This document shows positions 1-5,094 of a DNA stretch of 14,933 bases, one piece after another. Below the pieces are notes generated by a model. The model was not told where the DNA came from. It made no database searches and saw only the letters and a program-made list of their open reading frames with translations. Origin of the DNA: Deltaproteobacteria bacterium (lineage in GTDB: Bacteria; Desulfobacterota; Desulfobacteria; Desulfobacterales; SURF-7); the NCBI GenBank assembly GCA_019307665.1, contig JAFDJC010000039.1, forward strand, positions 1 to 14,933, given 5' to 3'. Every line of letters begins with the position of its first letter. Position 1 is the stretch's first letter. The translations under genes were made by a program, and so were the position numbers.

Positions 1-175
1 CATCCGGCTTCGGACTCCCGTTACCGGGCTTACCCGCGGATTTCACTACTGGCCTGGTGGCTAACCTTTAGCCAGGTGGGACTTTCGCAATATGCGATCA
101 CCCACTGGGTAACTCTACTGAATTTCATTCTGCGCTTAGCAGAAATCCCAACAATCTGGGCTTTCTTGGCGCAAG
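1..175. other. Hairpin-dense non-coding segment, possible edge of a structured mobile RNA/element
   Basis: No convincing protein is encoded here, but short perfect stem-loops follow one another closely. CCCG 17-20 can pair with CGGG 25-28, which can alternatively pair with CCCG 33-36. GGCTAA 59-64 pairs with TTAGCC 68-73, TCGCA 85-89 with TGCGA 93-97, ACCCA 100-104 with TGGGT 106-110, TTCTGC 128-133 with GCAGAA 139-144, and CTTG 165-168 with CAAG 172-175. Such packing is typical of a folded RNA or of mobile-element ends. Read on the minus strand it could be the start of a group II intron-like RNA whose body lies left of base 1, but I cannot match a defined domain. One forward frame stays open from base 1 to about 201, but its translation resembles no protein I know. 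The identity is inference and weak; the hairpins themselves are directly visible. Confidence 0.3.
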
Positions 176-332
176 GTGATCTTTTCCAGATATAATCATC
201 TGTAATGATATGAATAATGGTGATTTAATTCTCAAAACAATAAAAGATTTAAACCAACGATCAGCAGATTTTAAATAGAGAAAGAGAATATCGAAAGAGA
301 CATTTTTTTTGGATAGCTTCTTGTCCTTCGGA

Positions 333-354
333 TACTGGCAACGAGTTGCCAGTA
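333..354. repeat. Perfect 10-bp inverted repeat with 2-base centre
   Basis: TACTGGCAAC at 333-342 is followed by GA and then its exact reverse complement GTTGCCAGTA at 345-354. No T-run follows directly on either strand, so it is not a standard intrinsic terminator, although a T8 run lies on the plus strand at 303-310, upstream. It could be an operator, a cruciform, or a piece of the structured element to the left. Confidence 0.6.
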
Positions 355-514
355 CCACCCATCATACATTTTCCGGTTTATAAAAAGTTTTTAAAAATTT
401 CCTATAATTTGTTTAAAAATGGCTGTTTCACTTGCGAATCCGGTAAACCTATTGATATTATAACTATTACCAATATTTAATATTTATTGTCGGGGAAAGT
501 CCTTGTGTCTAAGA

Positions 515-566
515 GCTTGACAAATTGATTGTTTTCAATAATTGTCATGCAGAATTAATTTATAAT
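515..566 (+). promoter_or_regulatory. Putative por operon promoter with overlapping dyad operator
   Basis: GCTTGACAA at 515-523 and TTGTCATGC at 542-550 form an inverted repeat matching at 8 of 9 positions around an 18-base centre that itself contains a partial dyad (GATTG/CAATAA). The left arm contains a consensus TTGACA (517-522). A 17-base spacer would put the -10 at 540-545 (AATTGT, poor), while a perfect TATAAT sits at 561-566, 13 bases after TTGTCA. The exact start of transcription is therefore unclear, but an operator overlapping promoter elements 34 bases ahead of porG is a reasonable reading. Confidence 0.4.
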
Positions 567-583
567 ATTTTTGTGGGATAACT

Positions 584-1144
584 ATGAGAGATGATATTAT
601 CGAAATAAGATGGCATGGACGAGGCGGCCAAGGCGCGATTACAGCTGCGAAAATAGTGGCAAATACTGCTTTTTTTTCAGGATACTCCGGCGTTGTAATG
701 ACACCGACGTTTGGAACGGAACGCCGTGGTGCTCCGGTCTTTACTTCCCTGAAAATATCAAAAAATAAAATCTATGATCTGTCTCCAATTGTAAGCCCTG
801 ATATGGTGATTGTCCTGGACCACCAACTCCTTGAAGAAGCAAACGTTATATCCGGACTTAAACCCGGCGGCCTGGTTGTACTGAACACATCCATGACACC
901 TGACGCCTTTAACCTTGGAAATGCCAAAACAGCCACCGCTGATATAACATCATTGGCAATAAAAACCGGATTAAAGCCCGGCATCGTCAACTCAGGTATT
1001 ATCGGGGCCTTTGCAAAGGCCAGCGGACTCCTGGATATCAACCTTCTGGCCGATGAGATCAGAAAGGAGTTTAAAGGTAAAAAGCCTGATGAAAATGCTG
1101 AAGCCGCAAAAATTGCTTTTAGCAGTACAATTGTTGGAGAATGA
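584..1144 (+). CDS. porG: 2-oxoacid:ferredoxin oxidoreductase, gamma subunit (PorG/PorC)
   Basis: This 186-residue protein is the gamma subunit of the four-subunit pyruvate/ketoisovalerate family, which oxidatively decarboxylates a 2-oxoacid to acyl-CoA with ferredoxin as acceptor, or runs in reverse for CO2 fixation. The glycine-rich HGRGGQG motif at residues 11-17 and the GTERRGAPV block at about 44-52 are characteristic of this subunit, and the length is normal. It acts in the cytoplasm bound to the alpha, beta and delta subunits. It is the first gene of the operon; porD follows after 3 bases. The ATG at 584 has only a weak purine stretch (GTGGGATA) ahead of it, but the protein begins directly with the conserved domain, so a later start is unlikely. 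The substrate (pyruvate or branched-chain oxoacid) cannot be told from this subunit. Confidence 0.93.
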   Translation: MRDDIIEIRWHGRGGQGAITAAKIVANTAFFSGYSGVVMTPTFGTERRGAPVFTSLKISKNKIYDLSPIVSPDMVIVLDHQLLEEANVISGLKPGGLVVLNTSMTPDAFNLGNAKTATADITSLAIKTGLKPGIVNSGIIGAFAKASGLLDINLLADEIRKEFKGKKPDENAEAAKIAFSSTIVGE

Positions 1145-1147
1145 TAA

Positions 1148-1453
1148 ATGAAAAAGATAATTTACGGGCGCATGAAGTCCCACAGTGAGCCGGGACCCGG
1201 TGATGCCGGCAAGACAGGATCGTGGCGCGTTTTGCGTCCTGTTATTGATCTTAAAAAATGCATCCCCGCAAAATCAGGCAAAATGGCCTGCTTTTTATGC
1301 TGGCTTTACTGCCCGGACGGAGTTGTAACAAGGACGATCCCGCCTGAAATCAATTACGAATATTGTAAAGGCTGCGAGATATGTGCTGAAGAATGCCCTG
1401 CAAATGCCATAGCGATGATTGAGGAAGCGGAATTTATGGAGACGGAGGATTAG
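1148..1453 (+). CDS. porD: 2-oxoacid:ferredoxin oxidoreductase, delta (2x[4Fe-4S] ferredoxin) subunit (PorD)
   Basis: This 101-residue polyferredoxin subunit relays electrons from the catalytic beta subunit to external ferredoxin. The second cluster motif is classical: C73-x2-C76-x2-C79-x3-C83 followed by P. The first motif is C38-x9-C48-x2-C51-x3-C55-P, with seven more residues between the first two cysteines than the usual C-x2-C. Four cysteines remain, so a cluster is still plausible. The roughly 30-residue N-terminal extension with GSWR before the first cluster is common in PorD proteins. It starts 3 bases after porG and ends 4 bases before the porA ATG, so translation is probably coupled. 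The family call is firm; the meaning of the insertion is open. Confidence 0.9.
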   Translation: MKKIIYGRMKSHSEPGPGDAGKTGSWRVLRPVIDLKKCIPAKSGKMACFLCWLYCPDGVVTRTIPPEINYEYCKGCEICAEECPANAIAMIEEAEFMETED

Positions 1454-1457
1454 GAGT

Positions 1458-2672
1458 ATGCATGTTATTGAATCAGGCAACGTTGCTGCAGCAATAGGTG
1501 TAAAGCTGGCACGCGCCCGGGTGATTGCCGCCTATCCGATTACACCTCAGACACCGCTTACGGAAAAACTGTCCGAACTCGTCGATTCAGATGAAATGGA
1601 TGCAGAATATATTCCGGTGGAAAGCGAGCACAGCGCACTGGCCGTATGCATTGCAGCATCCAGCGCAGGTTCCAGGACCTTCACAGCCACAAGCGCTAAC
1701 GGCCTTCTTTATATGAATGAACAGATCCACTGGGCTGCAGGAGCCAGGCTGCCGATAGTGATGTGTGTTGCGAATCGTGGCATCGGTGCGCCATGGACAG
1801 TCTGGAATGATCACCAGGATTCAATTTCCCAGAGGGATACCGGATGGATTCAGCTTTACGCCTGTGACCATCAACAAATTATAGACACGGTAATTCAGGC
1901 TTATTACATTGCAGAAACAGTAAGTATCCCCATAATGGTATGCTATGATGGATATCTTCTCTCACACACTTATATGCCGTTTGAAATTCCTGATACTGCC
2001 GATGCTGATACATTTCTGCCGCCGTTTAGTCCTGACTATGCATTGAGTCCGGACAATCCGGCAAACCTTAACACCGTAACCCTGCCTGAGCTCAGACCCG
2101 ACATTCGCGGAAATACCGCTCCGGCATATATGGAAATCCGCTATTGCCTTCATGATGACATGAGAAAAACCATAGATGTCGTTAAAAAAGCTGATACGGA
2201 ATACAAAAAGATCTTCGGACGTGGGGGCAGCCCCCTGGTGGAAACTTACAGATGCGACAATGCAGATTATATCGCTGTCTGTCTCGGTTCGCTCTCCTAC
2301 CAGTTAAGGGATGTAATAGATATTCTCAGGGATGAAGGCATGAGAATCGGCGTAATGGGGATCAGGCTTTACAGACCGTTTCCCGATGAAGCGATTGTAG
2401 AAATGTTATCCAAAACAAAAGTTGTAACGGTTTTTGAGAAAGCTTTAAGTTACGGATACCAGGGTCCATTGTTTTCCGATATTAAGTCTGCTCTTTATCA
2501 CTTAAAAGAAAAACCTTTGATACAAAATTACATCCTTGGACTCGGCGGAAGAGAAATAAAAACCAGCGATCTTCTATCCGCCCTTAAAAAAACATGCGTA
2601 TATTCCCCGGAATCAGATGACACTCCGGGTTGGATAGGTCTCAAAGTACAGGAAATTGAAGATGACAGATAA
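1458..2672 (+). CDS. porA: 2-oxoacid:ferredoxin oxidoreductase, alpha subunit (PorA)
   Basis: This 404-residue alpha subunit contributes the pyrimidine-binding half of the thiamine diphosphate site and the substrate pocket. Near the N terminus YPITP (residues 26-30) carries the threonine that in this family contacts the substrate carboxylate, and VESEHSA (54-60) carries the glutamate expected to activate the cofactor. Later segments (ANRGIGAPWTVWNDHQD and the C-terminal VMGIRLYRPFP block) fit domains I and II. I chose ATG 1458 because AGGAG lies just ahead at 1452-1456 and the product begins at the conserved HVIESGN. An in-frame ATG at 1419 would add 13 arginine-rich residues inside porD and is less likely. 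The last 11 bases overlap porB. Confidence 0.93.
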   Translation: MHVIESGNVAAAIGVKLARARVIAAYPITPQTPLTEKLSELVDSDEMDAEYIPVESEHSALAVCIAASSAGSRTFTATSANGLLYMNEQIHWAAGARLPIVMCVANRGIGAPWTVWNDHQDSISQRDTGWIQLYACDHQQIIDTVIQAYYIAETVSIPIMVCYDGYLLSHTYMPFEIPDTADADTFLPPFSPDYALSPDNPANLNTVTLPELRPDIRGNTAPAYMEIRYCLHDDMRKTIDVVKKADTEYKKIFGRGGSPLVETYRCDNADYIAVCLGSLSYQLRDVIDILRDEGMRIGVMGIRLYRPFPDEAIVEMLSKTKVVTVFEKALSYGYQGPLFSDIKSALYHLKEKPLIQNYILGLGGREIKTSDLLSALKKTCVYSPESDDTPGWIGLKVQEIEDDR

Positions 2673-3552
2673 AACAACTATACTAAATCTCCCTGAAGAA
2701 GAACTGGTACATCCAGGCAATAGAGCCTGCTCAGGATGCGGATTAGGCCTCATATACAGGGTCGGGCTTAAAGCCCTTGGAAAAAATACAATCCTGGTTG
2801 TTCCGCCAAGCTGCCTTACCGTACTCCAGGGACTCTACCCGATAGCATCCACGCGCCTGCCGTGCCTTAATGTTACATTTGCCTCAACTGCTGCTGCTGC
2901 GACCGGGGTGCTTGGTGCTCTTCGAGCGCAAAAAAATGACCAGACAATTGTCGCGGCATGGGCGGGTGACGGAGGGACAAGCGATATCGGCATCCAATCC
3001 CTTTCCGGCGCATGTGAAAGAGGCGAAAATTTAATATTCATCTGCTATGACAACGAAGCTTACATGAATACCGGTGTACAACGTTCCGGAACAACACCCC
3101 AGGGTGTTCTGACGACCACGACTCCCATAAAAGGTAAGCTTCAGGTCAAAAAGGATGTGCCGGCAATTATTGCTGCACATGGCCTGGACTACGTTGCAAC
3201 GGCCTCTGCGTCTTACCCGCTGGACCTTTTTGATAAAATAAGCAAGGCAAAAACCATACCCGGTCCCAAATATATCCACGTCCACACACCATGCCCTGCG
3301 GGCTGGGGATTTGAACCGCGATATAGTATTAAAATAGGAAGGCTGGCAGTAGAAACCGGTCTTTTCGATCTTTATGAAATCGAATATTCAAAGCAACGCT
3401 TAACCAATGCCTCGGAAAAGCTTCTAAAGAAAAAACTGAAGCCTGTGACGGAATATTTCAAAACCCAGTCAAGATTCAGGGCTCTGAAAAAAGATAAAAT
3501 TGAAGAGGTCCAAAGGCAAGTGGATGCCAAGTGGGAAGGTTACCGGAGTTAA
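2662..3552 (+). CDS. porB: 2-oxoacid:ferredoxin oxidoreductase, beta subunit (PorB)
   Basis: This 296-residue subunit binds the diphosphate of thiamine diphosphate and the proximal [4Fe-4S] cluster, and is the catalytic partner of PorA. The cofactor motif runs from GDGG (102-105) to the N131 region (YDNEAYMNTG). Four cysteines match the proximal-cluster pattern of pyruvate:ferredoxin oxidoreductase: C23 and C26 in CSGC, C51 in PSC, and C211 in HTPCPAGW. The spacing C26 to C51 is the same as in the fused enzyme. ATG 2662 is preferred over a TTG two codons upstream (2656) because AGGA at 2650-2653 is well placed for it. The gene overlaps the end of porA by 11 bases in another frame, which suggests translational coupling. 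No terminator is visible after it. Confidence 0.94.
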   Translation: MTDKTTILNLPEEELVHPGNRACSGCGLGLIYRVGLKALGKNTILVVPPSCLTVLQGLYPIASTRLPCLNVTFASTAAAATGVLGALRAQKNDQTIVAAWAGDGGTSDIGIQSLSGACERGENLIFICYDNEAYMNTGVQRSGTTPQGVLTTTTPIKGKLQVKKDVPAIIAAHGLDYVATASASYPLDLFDKISKAKTIPGPKYIHVHTPCPAGWGFEPRYSIKIGRLAVETGLFDLYEIEYSKQRLTNASEKLLKKKLKPVTEYFKTQSRFRALKKDKIEEVQRQVDAKWEGYRS

Positions 3553-3565
3553 CTCGGCATACGAT

Positions 3566-3589
3566 ATTTCTTCGGTGGCATTTCTTCGG
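3566..3589. repeat. Short direct repeat between porB and ihfA
   Basis: ATTTCTTCGG occurs at 3566-3575 and again at 3580-3589 (14-base period) in the 43-base gap between the convergent stop codons of porB and ihfA. No hairpin with a T-run is present in this gap, so neither operon shows an obvious intrinsic terminator here. Confidence 0.4.
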
Positions 3590-3595
3590 CACGAT

Positions 3596-3877
3596 TTACC
3601 CGCCGATTCGCTTCCTCAGAACAGATGAACATTTAAACGAAACGACCTTTCGTTTGGCAAGCATCAGATCTTCACCGCTGGCAGGATTTCGACCTTTGCG
3701 TTTGTTTTTTTTCTTAACACAGAACTTTCCGAAGCCGCTAACCAAAAGATCTTCATCAGCCCCAAGTGTTCTTTTGATTATTTCCAGAAGGTCTTCCACC
3801 AGGTTAACACATTCATTTCTTGGGAAACCAAGCTGTTCCTGAACAGAATCTACGATACGAGCTTTTGTAAGTGCCAT
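3596..3877 (-). CDS. ihfA: Integration host factor alpha-type DNA-bending protein
   Basis: This 93-residue protein belongs to the HU/IHF family of small dimeric nucleoid proteins that bend DNA at promoters, origins and recombination sites. Near its centre is GFGKF (48-52), followed by the beta-arm sequence KGRNPASGE (61-69); its proline is expected to intercalate into the minor groove at the bend. The start MALTKARIVDSV and the overall length agree with the alpha subunit rather than HU, but the beta/alpha assignment rests on sequence feel only. The ATG at 3877 has CAGGAG about 10 bases ahead. The gene lies downstream of rsmA on the same strand, but a good promoter of its own sits in the 144-base gap, with three 11-bp repeats in the leader. 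Confidence 0.88.
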   Translation of the reverse strand: MALTKARIVDSVQEQLGFPRNECVNLVEDLLEIIKRTLGADEDLLVSGFGKFCVKKKNKRKGRNPASGEDLMLAKRKVVSFKCSSVLRKRIGG

Positions 3878-3889
3878 TATTGAGAGACT

Positions 3890-3922
3890 CCTGCAATTAA
3901 CCTACAATTAACCTACAATTAA
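3890..3922 (-). repeat. Three 11-bp tandem repeats in the ihfA leader
   Basis: CCTGCAATTAA (3890-3900) is followed without gap by two exact copies of CCTACAATTAA (3901-3911 and 3912-3922). On the coding strand of ihfA the unit reads TTAATTGTAGG. The array lies between the predicted promoter and the ATG, and the first unit supplies part of the ribosome-binding region. The unit is close to one helical turn, so all copies face the same side of the DNA, as expected for a stacked protein-binding site; simple slippage is the alternative. Confidence 0.75.
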
Positions 3923-3954
3923 ATTGATGTCTTGACCATTGACGAGTATTTCAC

Positions 3955-3983
3955 TAAATATGTCAAACCATTCATTTTGTCAA
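3955..3983 (-). promoter_or_regulatory. Sigma-70-type promoter for ihfA
   Basis: On the minus strand TTGACA (3983-3978) is separated by exactly 17 bases from TATTTA (3960-3955). This predicts a leader of about 70 bases ahead of the ihfA ATG. The -10 side lies in an imperfect dyad, TTGAC at 3939-3943 facing GTCAA at 3962-3966 with A/T-rich inner arms, which might be an operator (possibly autoregulation, as known for IHF genes in other bacteria; inference). Confidence 0.55.
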
Positions 3984-4021
3984 GAAAATTATAATGTTAG
4001 TCCACAATTTACTAAATATCT

Positions 4022-4936
4022 TTATGTTGTCTTCTTTTCAGCTGAACCAACGGCTTGATTCAGAACATTGCATAGCCTTACAAATTCAGGCACTGACAGT
4101 GTTTCCGCTCGTCTTGACGGATCGATTCCACTCATGACAAGAAGTTCCCCTGCTGTTTTTGCATCCACCAGCGGCAAGTTCCCTGCCAAAGAATTTTTCA
4201 AAGTTTTTCGCCGTTGGCCGAACGCTGCCTTGATAACGCTAAACAAATATTCTTCATTATCCGCCCTGTTCTCATATTCCTTCCTGAATACAATTTTAAG
4301 GATTGTTGAATCAACGCCGGGTTTTGGATAAAACTGATCAGCCTTCACATTTGCAATAGTTTCAATTTCAGCACAATACCCCAGCATAACTGAAAGCCGA
4401 CCATAATCGCGGCACCCGGGCGGAGATACAATCCTTTCGGCAAGCTCCTTCTGGAACATAAGGACAGCATGGCGAATAAACAATCTTGAATGTATCAACT
4501 TTACCAGGATCTGAGATGAAATATTATAAGGAAGGTTTCCTATGACAATAATATCCCGGTTCTCTTTTTCCTTTAGCTCACGAATATTAAAATCAAGAAT
4601 ATTTTTTTCGATCACGCTCGCATTATTAATTCCCTGCAATAGAAGTTCTTCTGTAATGATCGGCATTATTCTGCTGTCTTTTTCCACTGCATACACTTTG
4701 TTTGCAATCCTGGCAGCAGGTATCGTCATTGCGCCTAATCCTGATCCGATCTCAAGAACAATATCTTCTGAAGAAATGTCTGAGCGCCTTACAATCATTT
4801 CCGCGGTTTGCGGGTCAGACAGAAAATTCTGTCCCATTCGCTTACTAGGACGAAATTTCCATTTTTTAATAAGCTTGCTGGTAGAGGTCATGGTGTCGCT
4901 TCTATTGCTTTGTCTGGCAGGGGCATCCAAAGACAT
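4022..4936 (-). CDS. rsmA: 16S rRNA (adenine1518/1519-N6)-dimethyltransferase
   Basis: This enzyme (RsmA/KsgA) uses S-adenosylmethionine to dimethylate two adjacent adenines in the 3' terminal loop of 16S rRNA late in 30S assembly. The visible signatures are GQNFL (35-39), the SAM-binding EIGSGLGAMT (62-71), acidic residue E85 in AVEKD, D115 in NILDF, and the catalytic NLPYNIS (134-140). The C-terminal helical domain follows to about residue 304. The start is uncertain. From 4936 the protein carries a 15-residue extension (MSLDAPARQS...) not typical of the family; an in-frame ATG at 4891 gives MTSTSKL and a normal 289-residue protein. Neither has a strong ribosome-binding site. It is divergent from the M16 peptidase and upstream of ihfA on the same strand. 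Confidence 0.93.
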   Translation of the reverse strand: MSLDAPARQSNRSDTMTSTSKLIKKWKFRPSKRMGQNFLSDPQTAEMIVRRSDISSEDIVLEIGSGLGAMTIPAARIANKVYAVEKDSRIMPIITEELLLQGINNASVIEKNILDFNIRELKEKENRDIIVIGNLPYNISSQILVKLIHSRLFIRHAVLMFQKELAERIVSPPGCRDYGRLSVMLGYCAEIETIANVKADQFYPKPGVDSTILKIVFRKEYENRADNEEYLFSVIKAAFGQRRKTLKNSLAGNLPLVDAKTAGELLVMSGIDPSRRAETLSVPEFVRLCNVLNQAVGSAEKKTT

Positions 4937-4940
4937 TTTC

Positions 4941-4969
4941 TTGACTTATTTTTTGTAAAAAAGTATTTA
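4941..4969 (+). promoter_or_regulatory. Putative promoter for the M16 peptidase gene
   Basis: TTGACT (4941-4946), a 17-base spacer and TATTTA (4964-4969) form a good sigma-70-like pair on the plus strand, giving a leader of about 118 bases. It begins 4 bases beyond the longer rsmA start, so the two divergent genes share this region. A TATAAT on the minus strand (4987-4982) without a matching -35 may serve rsmA. Confidence 0.4.
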
Positions 4970-5010
4970 GGCAAGATATGCATTATAATCATTTCTGTTT
5001 AGTATTTATC

Positions 5011-5033
5011 CGTCAATTACCTTCGTCAATTAC
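5011..5033. repeat. 10-bp direct repeat in the rsmA/M16 divergent region
   Basis: CGTCAATTAC occurs at 5011-5020 and 5024-5033, with a 13-base period. On the minus strand it reads GTAATTGACG twice. It could be a regulator site for either divergent gene, or two TTGACG -35-like elements facing rsmA; I cannot decide. Confidence 0.5.
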
Positions 5034-5094
5034 TTTATTGATGAATACTGTTAGCATATCCTTATATTTTTAAACAAGGAGGTTTTTTAGTATT

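Larger units (their letters stand above)
176..583. other. AT-rich intergenic stretch before the por operon
   Basis: I see no gene in this stretch. The minus-strand open frame reaching 358 has no recognisable motif and runs into the hairpin-rich segment, so I do not call it. The stretch holds a perfect palindrome at 333-354 and, close to porG, a dyad with promoter-like hexamers at 515-566, both listed separately. The remainder is A/T-rich filler without visible tRNA, terminator or repeat structure. Confidence 0.5.

Noticed and set aside
125..358. A 77-codon open frame on the minus strand
   Set aside because: It has no ribosome-binding site or known motif, and it crosses the palindrome and the hairpin-rich segment.
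772..1041. Antisense open frame inside porG
   Set aside because: It lies wholly within a well-supported gene and its translation shows no family features.
1419..1457. Upstream in-frame start for porA
   Set aside because: It lies inside porD, adds an arginine-rich leader not found in the family, and ATG 1458 has a good ribosome-binding site.
3890..3922. Seed of a CRISPR array
   Set aside because: The units are 11 bp with no spacers and no cas genes are nearby.
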